A DNA stretch of 64,000 nt, from positions 310,001 through 374,000 of the forward strand of contig NZ_BMVF01000001.1 of NCBI RefSeq assembly GCF_014650575.1, given 5' to 3'. This document shows, piece after piece, positions 50,680 through 60,645 of the stretch. Under the pieces are notes generated by a model. That model was not told where the DNA came from and did no database searches. It saw only the letters and a list, made by a program, of their open reading frames with translations. How positions within the stretch are numbered: position 1 is the stretch's first letter; each line of letters starts with the position of its first letter. This stretch comes from Streptomyces naganishii JCM 4654. GTDB taxonomy: Bacteria > Actinomycetota > Actinomycetes > Streptomycetales > Streptomycetaceae. The position numbers and the translations under genes are program-made.

Positions 50680-51027
50680 ATGACCACCAGCAGCACCGGT
50701 ACCGGTGAAGTCGACCCCGCGGTCCTCGCGGAGCTCACGCGGCTGCGCGACAGCATCGACAACATCGACGCGGCCGTCGTCCACATGCTCGCGGAGCGGT
50801 TCAAGGCGACCCAGCAGGTCGGCCACCTCAAGGCCGCCCACCGGCTGCCGCCGGCCGACCCTGCCCGTGAGGGCCGCCAGATCGCCCGCCTGCGCGCCCT
50901 CGCCGAGGACGCCAAACTGGACCCGGCCTTCGCCGAGAAGTTCCTCAACTTCATCGTCGCCGAGGTGATCCGCCACCACGAACGCATCGCCGAAACCGCC
51001 CCGGGCACCACCCCGCCGGCCGGCTGA
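50680..51027 (+). CDS. chorismate mutase (AroQ fold)
   Basis: The 115-residue, all-helical protein rearranges chorismate to prephenate for Phe and Tyr synthesis. Helix 1 has LTRLRDSIDNIDAAVVHMLAERF (catalytic Arg and the IDxID pattern), followed by the Lys in QVGHLKAAH, REGRQIARLRALAEDAKLDP and FIVAEVIRHHERIA. There is no signal peptide or fused domain, so it is a cytosolic stand-alone enzyme. ATG 50680 is the only sensible start. It competes with TrpE for chorismate. Confidence 0.92.
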   Translation: MTTSSTGTGEVDPAVLAELTRLRDSIDNIDAAVVHMLAERFKATQQVGHLKAAHRLPPADPAREGRQIARLRALAEDAKLDPAFAEKFLNFIVAEVIRHHERIAETAPGTTPPAG

Positions 51028-51989
51028 CGGGCACGGCGTCGTCCCGCGCGGGGAGTCCCACGGGCCGCGCGGTACTGGTCGGGGAGCGGGCCACCCGGTC
51101 CTCGCCACGCGGCCGGCGCGGGCCCAGCAGGGGGTGCGGGGACACTGGGGATCGTCCCCGCGCAGAAACCACGTTGCCCCGCGGCGTTGCTGCCCGGAGT
51201 GCCACGTCGTCCCCGCACGGGGGACGCGATTCCCCGCGCGGTTCGCGCGCGGCGAGCACGACGTCCCGCTGCCGGCACAGCGGCCGCGCCCGGGGCGCGC
51301 AGCGCCAAGCACCACCCCCGCGCCGACAGCGCGGACTCCGGCACCGCGCTCCCGCGCGCGGGAAGCGCGCCCCGCCACCCACCCCGCGCGGGCAGCACGT
51401 GCCCAGCACAGCCGCCGCGCGGGCAGACGTCGCCAAGCACGCCCCCGCGGGAAGGGTGCCGTTCCAGCCCGCCCTGCGCGTTAAGCGCACGCGCTGCTTG
51501 CCGGCACAGCCCGCGCGCGAAGCGCGGCCCCCGCCCGGCAAGCGCGCCGCCGCCCACCCCGCGCGGGCGGACGCAGCCCCAAGCACGCCCCCGCGCGGGA
51601 AGCGCGCTGCCGGCCCGGAGTGAGAGGCGTACGCCGTGCCGCCTCCCGGCACAGCCGCCGCTCGGGCAGACGCAGCCTCAAGCGCGCCCCCGCGCGGCAG
51701 CGCGTCCCCGCACCGCCCCGCGTGCGAAGCACGCGCCCCCGCGCGGGAAGCGTGACGCCGTACGTCACCCGGCACGGGCAGTGCCGGATACCACCGCATA
51801 CCGCCCCGCGCTGCATGTGCGCCCCCGCCTCACCCCGCGCGGGCGGCGCCCCGCCCCGCCCCGCCCCGCCTCGCGCGCCGTGCGGGAAGCGCATCGCGCC
51901 CCCGAGCGCGCCCCGGTCTGTGCGTGGCGGGTTTCCTGTCGGTGAAACCCCCTCGTGGTGGGTCGGTGGGATCGGGCAGCATGGCCTGC
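51028..51989. repeat. 0.96-kb GC-rich repeat array, no gene
   Basis: The stretch between chorismate mutase and pepN is made of degenerate copies of CCCCGCGCGGGAAGCGCG and GGCACAGCCGCCGCGCGGG, with composite units recurring (for example near 51405, 51555 and 51650: ...GGGCAGACG..CAAGC[A/G]CGCCCCCGCG...). The CCCGCGCGGG core is palindromic. Open frames across it encode only Arg/Pro/Ala-rich repeats and disagree with Streptomyces codon use, so I call no gene. The pepN promoter lies at its right end. Confidence 0.75.
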
Positions 51990-54491
51990 ATGTCCGTACT
52001 CACGCGCGACGAAGCGCAGATCCGTGCCCAGCTCCTCGACGTCCACCACTACAGCGTCGACCTCGACCTGACCGTCGGGGACGACACCTTCGGCTCCCTG
52101 ACCGCGATCCGGTTCACCGTGCGTGCCGGCCAGGACGTCACGGACACCTTCGTCGAGCTCAAGCCCGCCCAGCTGCGCTCCGCCACCCTCGACGGACAGC
52201 CCCTCGACCCCGGCGGTCTCGTCGAGAACCGCCTGCCGCTGAAGAACCTCACCCCGGGCGAGCACGAACTGCGCGTCGACGCCTCGATGCGCTACTCCCG
52301 CACCGGCGAGGGCATGCACCGTTTCACCGACCCCGCCGACGGCGAGAGCTACGTCTACACCCAGCTCTTCCTCGACGACGTCCAGCGCGTCTTCGCCGCC
52401 TTCGACCAGCCCGACCTCAAGGCCGTCTTCGACCTCACCGTGAAGGCGCCCGAGGGCTGGACCGTCCTCGCCAACGGCGTCACCGAGCACACCGGCGACG
52501 GCGTCTGGAAGGCCGCCGCCACCCCCCGTATCTCCACCTACCTGGCCGCCGTCGCCGCGGGCCCCTGGCACTCGGTCCGCACCGAGCACCGCGGCCTGCC
52601 CTTCGGCATCCACTGCCGCCGTTCCCTCGCCCCGCACCTCGACGCGGACGCCGACGAGATCCTCGACGTCACCCGCGCCTGCTTCGACCGCTACCACGAG
52701 AAGTTCGACGAGCCCTACCCCTTCGACTCCTACGACCAGGCGTTCGTCCCCGAGTTCAACGCCGGCGCCATGGAGAACCCGGGCCTGGTCACCTTCAGCG
52801 AGGAGTTCGTCCACCGCTCCGCCGTCACCGACACCGAACGGCAGACCCGCGCGGTGGTCGTCGCCCACGAGATGGCCCACATGTGGTTCGGCAACGTCGT
52901 CACCCTCAAGTGGTGGGACGACATCTGGCTGAACGAGTCCTTCGCCGAGTACATGGGCTACCAGATCGTCACCGAGGTCACCCGCTTCACCGACACCTGG
53001 ACCGAGTTCGGCGTCTCCCGCAAGGCCTGGGGCTACGACGCCGACCAGCGTCCCTCCACCCACCCCGTCGCCCCCGAGGCCGTGGACGACACCGCCTCCG
53101 CCCTGCTCAACTTCGACGGCATCTCCTACGCCAAGGGCGCCTCCGCCCTGCGCCAGCTGGTCGCCTGGCTCGGCGAGAAGGACTTCCTCGCCGGCATCAA
53201 CACCCACTTCGCCCGGCACCGGTTCGCCAACGCCGCCCTCGCCGACTTCATCGACTCCCTCGCCTCCGCCACCGACCGCGACGTCCACGCCTGGGCCGAC
53301 GCCTGGCTGCGCACCACCGGCGTCGACACCCTCACCCCGCGCGTCACCCCCGCCGCCGACGGCACCTGCGTCCTCACCGTCGACCACCGAGGCAGCCGCC
53401 CCCACCGCATCGCCGCGGGCCTGTACGACCCCGACCTCACCGACGAGGGCCGCCTCGCCCTGCGCACCCGCCTCGACCTCGACGTCCCGCAGGCCGAACC
53501 CCACCCCATCGGCAAGCGCCCCGCGCTGCTCCTGCTCAACGACGTCGACCTCACCTACGCCAAGGTCCGCTTCGACGCCGACTCCTTCCGCGCCGTCCGC
53601 GACCACCTCTCGGGCCTGCCCGACCCGCTGACCCGCGCCATCGTGTGGAACGCGCTCCGGGACGCCGTCCGCGACGGCGAACTGCCCCCCACCGCCTACC
53701 TGGACGCCGCCCGCGCCCACCTGCCCCACGAGACCGACCTCGCCCTCGCCGAGGCCGTCCTCGCCTTCGCCCGCGTCCACATCGCCGACCGCTACCTCAC
53801 CCCCGAGCAGCGGCCCGCCGCCCTCGCCACCCTCGCCGACCTGTGCCGCGACCTCATCCGCCGCACCGAGGACGGCGACAATCCCGGCCTGCGTCTGATC
53901 GCCGTACGCCAGTTCATCGACGTGGCGGCCCACCCCGACACCATCGCCGCCTGGCTCGCCGACGGCACCGTCCCCGGCGGCCCCGAACTCGACCCCGAGC
54001 TGCGCTGGCGCGTCCTGTCCCGGCTCGCCGTCCTCGGCGCCACCGACGAGGCTGCCATCGCCGCCGAACTCGAACGCGACCCCTCCGCCACCGGACAGGA
54101 GGGCGCCGCACGCTGCCGCGCGGCCCTGCCCGACCCGGAGGCCAAGCGCGCCGCCTGGGAGGCGATGTTCACCGACGACGAGAGCGCCGACCTGTCCAAC
54201 TACCTCTTCGCCGCCACCGCCCAGGGCTTCTGGCAGCCCGAACAGGCCGATCTCGTACGGGAGTACGTGCCGCGCTACTACGACGCCGTGGTCGCCGTCG
54301 CCGCCCGCCGCGGGCCCGCCATCGCCCGCGCCGCCGGGCAATGGGCCTTCCCCGCCCACGCCGTCGACGCCGGCCACCTGAGCCTCGGCCAGGCCTGCCT
54401 GCGCGACGGCGACCCCACGCCCGCGCTGCGCCGCAGGCTCGTCGACCAGCTCGACGACCTGGCACGGGCCCTGCGCGTCAGGGAGGCGTGA
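51990..54491 (+). CDS. pepN: aminopeptidase N (M1 family)
   Basis: The 833-residue M1 zinc aminopeptidase removes N-terminal residues from peptides. The substrate-anchoring GAMEN motif (FNAGAMENPG), the zinc site HEMAHMWFGN with the third ligand in NESFAEY, and the family TQLFLDDVQRVFAAFDQPD are intact; the C-terminal helical ERAP1-like domain is complete. ATG 51990 (SVLTRDEAQ) is used; ATG 51981 is in frame. No signal peptide is seen, so it is cytosolic. Confidence 0.94.
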   Translation: MSVLTRDEAQIRAQLLDVHHYSVDLDLTVGDDTFGSLTAIRFTVRAGQDVTDTFVELKPAQLRSATLDGQPLDPGGLVENRLPLKNLTPGEHELRVDASMRYSRTGEGMHRFTDPADGESYVYTQLFLDDVQRVFAAFDQPDLKAVFDLTVKAPEGWTVLANGVTEHTGDGVWKAAATPRISTYLAAVAAGPWHSVRTEHRGLPFGIHCRRSLAPHLDADADEILDVTRACFDRYHEKFDEPYPFDSYDQAFVPEFNAGAMENPGLVTFSEEFVHRSAVTDTERQTRAVVVAHEMAHMWFGNVVTLKWWDDIWLNESFAEYMGYQIVTEVTRFTDTWTEFGVSRKAWGYDADQRPSTHPVAPEAVDDTASALLNFDGISYAKGASALRQLVAWLGEKDFLAGINTHFARHRFANAALADFIDSLASATDRDVHAWADAWLRTTGVDTLTPRVTPAADGTCVLTVDHRGSRPHRIAAGLYDPDLTDEGRLALRTRLDLDVPQAEPHPIGKRPALLLLNDVDLTYAKVRFDADSFRAVRDHLSGLPDPLTRAIVWNALRDAVRDGELPPTAYLDAARAHLPHETDLALAEAVLAFARVHIADRYLTPEQRPAALATLADLCRDLIRRTEDGDNPGLRLIAVRQFIDVAAHPDTIAAWLADGTVPGGPELDPELRWRVLSRLAVLGATDEAAIAAELERDPSATGQEGAARCRAALPDPEAKRAAWEAMFTDDESADLSNYLFAATAQGFWQPEQADLVREYVPRYYDAVVAVAARRGPAIARAAGQWAFPAHAVDAGHLSLGQACLRDGDPTPALRRRLVDQLDDLARALRVREA

Positions 54492-54519
54492 CACGGCAGG
54501 AGCACTACGGGATACGGGA

Positions 54520-54620
54520 GTGCGACACGAGTACGACGGGAGTGCCAGGCCAGCACGACGGGAGCGCCAGGCGAGTACGACGAGTGGCACTGCGGGGTAC
54601 GGCACGAGCACGCCAGGGAA
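54520..54620. repeat. short tandem repeats after pepN
   Basis: GAGTACGACGGGAGTGCCAGG-like units of about 22-24 bp recur three times in the 285-bp gap between pepN and the NmrA-like gene. No gene is seen in this gap. Confidence 0.5.
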
Positions 54621-54776
54621 GGGAACCGGCCACGCCCGGACCGCCCACCGCGCGGCGGCCCGGCCGTCCTTCTAGGCTCGGGCCCCCGGGACCCGGGGCG
54701 CCGGGAACGGCCGGCGGCCACCGGTGAGGCACGACCGGTCCCGGACCCGACCAGGCCCAGCCAGGAAGGCAGACCC

Positions 54777-55610
54777 GTGATCGTAGTGACCGGCGCGACC
54801 GGCAACGTCGGACGCGCCCTCGTCGACCGTCTCCTCGCCGCCGACCGGCCCGTACGGGCGCTGACGCGCGACCCGCTGCGGGCAGGCCTGCCCGAGCGGG
54901 CCGAAGTGGTCCGCCACCGCCCCGACGACCCGAGGTCCCTGTTCGCCGGGGCCGGCGCCCTCTTCCTCTACGCCCAGGCCGGCGGCGAGCGGACCGCCGA
55001 ACTGCTGCGCGCCGCCCGCGAGGCCGGCGTCCGGCACGTCGTGATGCTCTCCTCGGCCATCATCGCCGAGGGCGCCGACGAGACCCACCCCATCCACGTC
55101 ATGCACGCCACCGTCGAGCGCCAGGTCCGCGAGAGCGGGCTGGACTGGACGTTCCTGCGGCCCGGCGCCTTCGCCGCCAACGCCCTGCACTGGGCGCCGC
55201 AGATCCGCGCCGGGAACACCGTCCGGGGCGTCTTCGCCGACGCCCTGACCGCGCCCGTCCACGAGGACGACATCGCAGCCGTCGCCGAGCGCGCCCTCCT
55301 CGACGGCGGTCACGAGGGCGCCGTCCACCGCCTCACCGGCCCCGAGGCCATCACCAACGCCGAGCAGGTCGCCACCCTCGGCCAGGCCCTCGGCCGCACG
55401 CTGGCCTACACCGAGATCCCGCCGGGCGAGGCCGCCGCCGCTCTCTACCCCGGCCTGCCCCCGCACCTGGTGCAGGCCCTCATGAAGACCTTCGAGGCCA
55501 CCGTCGGCGTACCCCCGGAGATCACCGGCACCGTCGAGAAGATCACCGGCACCCCGGCCCGCACCTTCGCCCAGTGGGCCGCGTCCCACACGGCCGACTT
55601 CCGCTCCTGA
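54777..55610 (+). CDS. NmrA-like NAD(P)-binding protein
   Basis: The 277-residue product begins IVVTGATGNVGRALVDRLLAA, the NmrA/atypical-SDR nucleotide motif, and continues with HVVMLSSAIIAE, LDWTFLRPGAFAANALHWAPQI and VHEDDIAAVAERALLD. This pattern is typical of NAD(P)H-binding epimerase-like proteins, often quinone reductases or redox sensors; the catalytic YxxxK is absent. The GTG at 54777 follows AGGAAGG. The substrate is unknown. Confidence 0.85.
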   Translation: MIVVTGATGNVGRALVDRLLAADRPVRALTRDPLRAGLPERAEVVRHRPDDPRSLFAGAGALFLYAQAGGERTAELLRAAREAGVRHVVMLSSAIIAEGADETHPIHVMHATVERQVRESGLDWTFLRPGAFAANALHWAPQIRAGNTVRGVFADALTAPVHEDDIAAVAERALLDGGHEGAVHRLTGPEAITNAEQVATLGQALGRTLAYTEIPPGEAAAALYPGLPPHLVQALMKTFEATVGVPPEITGTVEKITGTPARTFAQWAASHTADFRS

Positions 55611-55734
55611 CGGCCAACACCGCCTCCAGACACGCCAGTACACACTTTCGGGTTCGATCGTCCGGCTTCCGGGCGCGTCGCGCCCTCTTGCGTCCAAGCT
55701 GGAAGTCCCTGCCCCCGAGCCACGGGAGACAGCC

Positions 55735-57156
55735 ATGGACACCCCGCCCCCGGACGCCCCCGCTCCCCGCCCCGCACCCCCGGCACACCCCGGTTCCGCC
55801 CCTCTCGCCTCCGGGCCCGAGGGGCCCCGGGCCCTGCGCCCGCTGCTCGAGGCCGTTCTCGACGCCCTCGACAGCGGTCGCCGGGCCCGCGGCGGGCCGC
55901 TGCCCGCAGGGGGCCCCGAGGCGGTCGCCGCCCGTGTCCGGGACGCCCTCGGCGACGTCCTGCCCGACCACGGCGACCCCGACGCCCTGCGCGCCCTCGT
56001 CCACGCCCTCGCCGAGGGCGCCGCCGACCCCGCCGACCCGCTGTGCGCGGCACACCTGCACTGCCCGCCCCTCGCCGTCGCCACCGCCGCCGACCTCGCC
56101 GTCAGCGCCCTCAACCCCTCCCTGGACTCCTGGGACCAGGCGCCCGCCGCGGGCGAACTGGAAGCCGTCGTGGCCCGCGAACTGGCCCACGAGACCGGCC
56201 TCGCCGACGCCGTCGTCACCACCGGCGGCACCGAGTCGAACCACCTCGCCCTCCTCCTCGCCCGCGAGACCAACGGCGGCCACGTCCGCCTCGTCCACGG
56301 CGCCAACGCCCACCACTCCCTGCCCCGCGCCGCCTGGCTCCTCGGCCTGCCCGAACCCGTGGTCGTCCCCGCCCCCTCCGGCACCATCGACCTAGCCGCC
56401 CTCCACAGCGCCCTCACCGACCTCGCCGGCCCCCGCGGCTCCCTCCTCGTCACCGCCACCGCCGGCACCACCGACGCCGGACTGATCGACCCGCTGCCCG
56501 AGATCGCGGGCCTGTGCGCCGCCCACGGCGCCCGTCTCCACATCGACGCGGCCCACGGCGGCGGCCTGATCTTCAGCGACCGTCACCGCGACAAGCTCAC
56601 CGGACTCGAAGCCGCCCACACCGTCACCCTCGACCTGCACAAACTGGGCTGGCAGCCCGTCGCCGCGGGCCTCCTCGCCGTCCGCCACCCCTGCGACCTC
56701 GCCGTCCTCGGCCAGCGAGCCGACTACCTCAACGCCGCCGACGACACCGAGGCAGGCCTGCCCGACCTCCTCGGCCGCTCCCTGCGCACCACCCGCCGAC
56801 CCGACATCCTCAAGATCGCCGTCACCCTCAAGACCCTCGGCCGCGGCGGCCTCGGCGCCCTCGTCGACACCGTCTGCGCCCGCGCCCGCGAACTCGCCGA
56901 CCTCGTCCGCGAGCACCCCGGCCTCGAGCTCTACGACCGGCCCACCATCAGCACCGTCCTCTTCAGGCCCACCGGTGCCACCGACGACGACGTCGCCGCC
57001 GTGCGCCGCAAACTCCTCACCGAGGGCCGCGCCGTCCTCGGCCGCGCCCGCCTGGACGGCCGGCTCTGGCTCAAGGCCACCCTCCTCAACCCCGAAATCC
57101 GGCCCGACGACCTGGCCGTCCTGCTGAAACTGGTGGAAGGAAGCACCCCCCGATGA
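55735..57156 (+). CDS. PLP-dependent group II decarboxylase, DesA/DABA-decarboxylase-like
   Basis: The 473-residue product belongs to the group II decarboxylases: LNPSLDSWDQAPAAGELEAV, TTGGTESNHLALLLAR, TATAGTTDAGLIDPL, HIDAAHGGG and the PLP lysine in TLDLHKLGWQP. Relatives decarboxylate lysine (DesA), diaminobutyrate or ornithine. The first 45 residues are Pro-rich and probably disordered. The ATG at 55735 follows ACGGGAGACAG. It overlaps an N-monooxygenase gene (ATGA), like desA-desB, so the pair should make an N-hydroxydiamine. No iron box is evident upstream. Confidence 0.85.
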   Translation: MDTPPPDAPAPRPAPPAHPGSAPLASGPEGPRALRPLLEAVLDALDSGRRARGGPLPAGGPEAVAARVRDALGDVLPDHGDPDALRALVHALAEGAADPADPLCAAHLHCPPLAVATAADLAVSALNPSLDSWDQAPAAGELEAVVARELAHETGLADAVVTTGGTESNHLALLLARETNGGHVRLVHGANAHHSLPRAAWLLGLPEPVVVPAPSGTIDLAALHSALTDLAGPRGSLLVTATAGTTDAGLIDPLPEIAGLCAAHGARLHIDAAHGGGLIFSDRHRDKLTGLEAAHTVTLDLHKLGWQPVAAGLLAVRHPCDLAVLGQRADYLNAADDTEAGLPDLLGRSLRTTRRPDILKIAVTLKTLGRGGLGALVDTVCARARELADLVREHPGLELYDRPTISTVLFRPTGATDDDVAAVRRKLLTEGRAVLGRARLDGRLWLKATLLNPEIRPDDLAVLLKLVEGSTPR

Positions 57157-58589
57157 CCCCGCCCCCCAACCCCCCACTCCAGGCGCCCGAAACACCCCGC
57201 GACCTCGTCGGCATCGGCATCGGCCCCTTCAACCTCTCCCTCGCCGCCCTCGCCCACCCCCTCACCACCCTCGACGCCGTCTTCTACGACCAGCGTCCCG
57301 GCTTCACCTGGCACCCGGGCCTGCTCATCGACGGCGCCCGCGTCCAGGTCCCCTTCCTCGCCGACCTCGTCACCCTCGCCGACCCCGCGAGCCCCTGGAC
57401 GTTCCTCAACTACCTCAAGTCCCGCGACCGCCTCTTCCCCTTCTACTTCGCCGAACGGCTCCACATCCACCGCGCCGAATACGACGCCTACTGCCGCTGG
57501 GTCGCGGACCGGCTCCCCGCACTCCACTTCGGCCACCAGGTCGACGCCGTCCGCTGGAACCCCGAACGCGACGTCTTCGAGGTCGACTTCACCCAGCTCG
57601 ACGCCGACGGCGAGGCGGAGGCCCTCGGCCGCACCTACACGCGGAACATCGTCCTCGGCATCGGCACCCGGCCCCACGTCCCCGAACCCCTCAGACCCCT
57701 CGCCGAAACCCCCGGCGTCCCCGTCCTCCACGCCGCCGACTACCTCTTCCACCGCGAAGCCCTCCTCGCGGCCGGCCACGTCACCGTCGTCGGCTCGGGA
57801 CAGTCCGGCGCCGAGATCTTCCTCGACCTGCTACGCCACCGCCCCGCCGGCCGCGAGGGGCTGCACTGGATCGGCCGCACCCCGGCCTTCGCCCCCATGG
57901 AGTACTCCAAGCTCGGCCTGGAGCACTTCACCCCCGACTACACCCGCTACTTCCACGCCCTGCCCGAATCGGTCCGCGACCGCCTCCTGCCCACCCAGTG
58001 GCAGCTGAACAAGGGGATCGACGCCACCACCCTCGCCGCCATCCACGACGAGCTCTACCGGCGCACCCTCCACGGCGGCTGGCCCGACGCCGTCCTCACC
58101 CCCGGCGTCCGCGTCCGCACCGCGGGCCGCCTCGCCACCACCCAGGTCGAACTGCACCTCGAGCACCTCCAGCAGGGCACCCGCACCCGCCTCACCACCG
58201 ACGCGGTCGTCCTCGCCACCGGCTACCGAGAACGCCCCCTCACCCCCCTCCTCGCCGGACTCGACCCCTACGTGCGCCGCGACAGCCGCGAACGCCCCCG
58301 CGTCGACGAGCACTTCCGCCTCGTCCTCGACCCCTCCGTCACCGCCACCGGCTGCCACGCCTACGTCCAGAACGCCGAACTCCACACCCACGGCGTCGGC
58401 ACCCCCGACCTCGGCCTCGCCGCCTGGCGCAGCGCCACCATCCTCAACTCCGTCACGGGCACGGACCCCTACCCGCTGCCCGCCCGCACCGCCTTCACCA
58501 CCTTCGGCCTCGAGCAGGGACGGCCCCAGATCCCGCCCACCCGCCGGTTCAGGGCACTCACCCCCCTGGCCGACGGAAACGGAATCTGA
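57153..58589 (+). CDS. lysine/ornithine/diamine N-monooxygenase (IucD/PvdA/DesB family)
   Basis: The 478-residue flavoprotein has LVGIGIGPFNLSLAAL (FAD motif), FTWHPGLLIDGARVQVPFLADLVTLADP, VTVVGSGQSGAEIFLDLL (NADPH motif), VVLATGYRERPL and the C-terminal NAELHTHGVGTPDLGLAAWR. These features define siderophore-type N-hydroxylating monooxygenases. Coupled to a decarboxylase it would hydroxylate a diamine such as cadaverine or putrescine. No acyltransferase or NIS synthetase follows. Confidence 0.88.
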   Translation: MTPPPNPPLQAPETPRDLVGIGIGPFNLSLAALAHPLTTLDAVFYDQRPGFTWHPGLLIDGARVQVPFLADLVTLADPASPWTFLNYLKSRDRLFPFYFAERLHIHRAEYDAYCRWVADRLPALHFGHQVDAVRWNPERDVFEVDFTQLDADGEAEALGRTYTRNIVLGIGTRPHVPEPLRPLAETPGVPVLHAADYLFHREALLAAGHVTVVGSGQSGAEIFLDLLRHRPAGREGLHWIGRTPAFAPMEYSKLGLEHFTPDYTRYFHALPESVRDRLLPTQWQLNKGIDATTLAAIHDELYRRTLHGGWPDAVLTPGVRVRTAGRLATTQVELHLEHLQQGTRTRLTTDAVVLATGYRERPLTPLLAGLDPYVRRDSRERPRVDEHFRLVLDPSVTATGCHAYVQNAELHTHGVGTPDLGLAAWRSATILNSVTGTDPYPLPARTAFTTFGLEQGRPQIPPTRRFRALTPLADGNGI

Positions 58590-58698
58590 GGCCGCTTCCC
58601 GGTCCGAAGACCCGCGTGTGAGAAGAAGCGCGTCGCGGCGCAGCCGCGTGTCAGAAGACCCGCGCCTCACACCCCCCGAGCCTCAGACCACCCGCGCA

Positions 58699-60507
58699 TC
58701 AGAACACCGGCGTACCGTCGCGCGTCAGCCGCCAGTCCACCGACGCGAAGTCCTTCGGATCGAGCACGCCCTTCGCGGTCACCCATTCCGCGATCCGGGT
58801 GCGGATCTCCGTCGACTCCGACCACAGCTCCTTCGCCGACGCCACGTACGGGAACGCGCCACCGCCGTTGGCCCGGTAGTTGTTCACCGCCAGCACGAAC
58901 TGCTGAGCGTCGTCCAGCGCCGCCCCGTTGTACGTGAGGTTCTTGATCCGCGACCCGGCCGGCTGCGCGATGTCGATGTCGTAGGCGAGCCCCGACACGT
59001 AGTCGTAGTTGTAGTCCGGACGGTTGTTCGCGTTCGTCAGCTTCTCCACGTCCACGGGAGCGCCCGCCGCCGTCTGCGTGAAGTACTCCGCCGAGTACTC
59101 CAGGTACGCCCGCACCTGCGCGCCCGTCATCAACTTGGCGACCAGCGTGTTGTCGTACACGTACAGGCTCGACAGGTCCCGGATCGTCACATCGCCCGCC
59201 GGGATCTCGGAGGTCCGCGAGAACGGCGAGGCCTGCGCGATCACCGGCAGTGCGGCGTACTGCGTGCCCGCGAGCGCCGACTTCACCACGTCCTCCTGGA
59301 CCTTGGTGATCAGATCGATGATCGGGGCGTCCTTGTAGCGGGCGTCCACCGTCGTCAGGGTCTCGGTCGCCCGGCCGACGACCTGGTTGACGTAACTGAC
59401 GACCTTGGCGTGCTCGTCCTTCAGGAGCCGGGTGATCCTCGGGTCGTCCGCGACCGAGTTGGAGTTGCGCAGCGAGGCCGCGACCGACTCCACCTCCCAC
59501 CGCCCCTTGGCGAACACCAGCTCGATGTCGAACAGGGTCAGCCGCTCCGCGTAGCACAGCGGCTCCGACAGCACGACCGTCTTCCCGGTCTTCTCGTTGA
59601 CGACCCGCAGTTCGGGGATCTCCAGGTGCGCGTGACCGACCAGGATCGCGTCGATGCCGGGCACCTGCCGCGCCACGTTGGCCGCCGCGTCCTCCACCCA
59701 CGGCAGCTGGTCGCCGTAGGAGGACTTGCCCGACGTGCCCGAGTGGGCGGACACCACGACCACGTCCGCACCCATCGAACGCAGCTTCGGCACCCACTTC
59801 GCGGCCTGCTCCTCCAGCCCCGGGAAGGTCAACTTCCCCTGGACGTAGGCCTTGTCCCAGATCGCGATGCCCGGGTTGGTCAGGCCGAGCACGGCCACCG
59901 TCACCGGCGGCGCGCCGTGCACGTGGAACTTCTTCATGAGGTACGGCGGGAACGCGGGCTTCCGCGTCCTGGCGTCCAGCGCGTTCGCGCCGAGCAGCGG
60001 GAAGTCGCACTGCTGCTCGAACTTGCGCAGCGTCTCGATGCCGTAGTTGAACTCGTGGTTGCCGAGGGCCACCGCGTCGTACCCGATGGCGTTCATCGCC
60101 TGCGCCATCGGGTGCACCGGACCGCCCTTGGCGGTGATCGGGTCGACCTTCGCGTAGTAGTACGTCAGCGGGGTGCCCTGGATCGTGTCACCCGCGTCGA
60201 TGAGCAGGGTGTTGCACCGGCCCTTCTCCTCGCGCACCTGGTTCACCAGCGTCGAGATCCGCGCGAGGCCCTGGGCGTTGCCCGCCTTGTCGGCGTACTC
60301 CGCGTCCTTGAAGTAGTCCCAGTTGAAGACGTGTCCGTGCAGGTCGGTGGTGCCCATGACGGTCAGCGACCAGCGCTTGGCCCGCCGCCCGGACGCGCCC
60401 GCCCCGCTCGCGGCCTGTGCCGCCGGAGCCGCCGCCCCACCGGCCAGCGCCACCCCGGCCCCCGTCACGGCGGATCTCTTCAGAAACTTCCGGCGGTTCA
60501 ACGGCAT
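58699..60507 (-). CDS. Tat-exported 5'-nucleotidase / 2',3'-cyclic phosphodiesterase
   Basis: The 602-residue UshA-family enzyme begins with a twin-arginine signal (NRRKFLKRSAVTGAGVALAGG, cleavage after AQA), so it is exported folded. The metallophosphatase motifs are present: TTDLHGHVFN, DAGDTIQG, GNHEFNYG, SAHSGT and VGHAHLEIPE. The C-terminal nucleotide-binding domain has NNYRANGGGAFPYV. It should release phosphate and nucleosides from extracellular nucleotides. The ATG at 60507 has GAGGAGAACGAG upstream. Confidence 0.92.
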   Translation of the reverse strand: MPLNRRKFLKRSAVTGAGVALAGGAAAPAAQAASGAGASGRRAKRWSLTVMGTTDLHGHVFNWDYFKDAEYADKAGNAQGLARISTLVNQVREEKGRCNTLLIDAGDTIQGTPLTYYYAKVDPITAKGGPVHPMAQAMNAIGYDAVALGNHEFNYGIETLRKFEQQCDFPLLGANALDARTRKPAFPPYLMKKFHVHGAPPVTVAVLGLTNPGIAIWDKAYVQGKLTFPGLEEQAAKWVPKLRSMGADVVVVSAHSGTSGKSSYGDQLPWVEDAAANVARQVPGIDAILVGHAHLEIPELRVVNEKTGKTVVLSEPLCYAERLTLFDIELVFAKGRWEVESVAASLRNSNSVADDPRITRLLKDEHAKVVSYVNQVVGRATETLTTVDARYKDAPIIDLITKVQEDVVKSALAGTQYAALPVIAQASPFSRTSEIPAGDVTIRDLSSLYVYDNTLVAKLMTGAQVRAYLEYSAEYFTQTAAGAPVDVEKLTNANNRPDYNYDYVSGLAYDIDIAQPAGSRIKNLTYNGAALDDAQQFVLAVNNYRANGGGAFPYVASAKELWSESTEIRTRIAEWVTAKGVLDPKDFASVDWRLTRDGTPVF

Positions 60508-60645
60508 GTCTCGTTCTCCTCGGGAATGAGTCAACAACGCGCGTAGATTCTGACCCGCGCATGACCAAACGCAACAGACCCCGCAGGTTGCGATTGCGTG
60601 ACCGGCGGGAGCGCGGCCCCACCCGCCGGTGACAGAGTGGGGCAC

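Noticed and set aside
51187..51945. 250-codon frame wholly inside the repeat array
   Set aside because: The translation only mirrors the DNA repeats (RAGSA/PPRG words), with no start-site signal and no stable codon bias.
51620..54727. Long plus-strand frame through the repeat array and pepN
   Set aside because: It overlaps pepN in another frame and encodes Arg/Pro/His-rich sequence; pepN itself has intact GAMEN and HExxH motifs.
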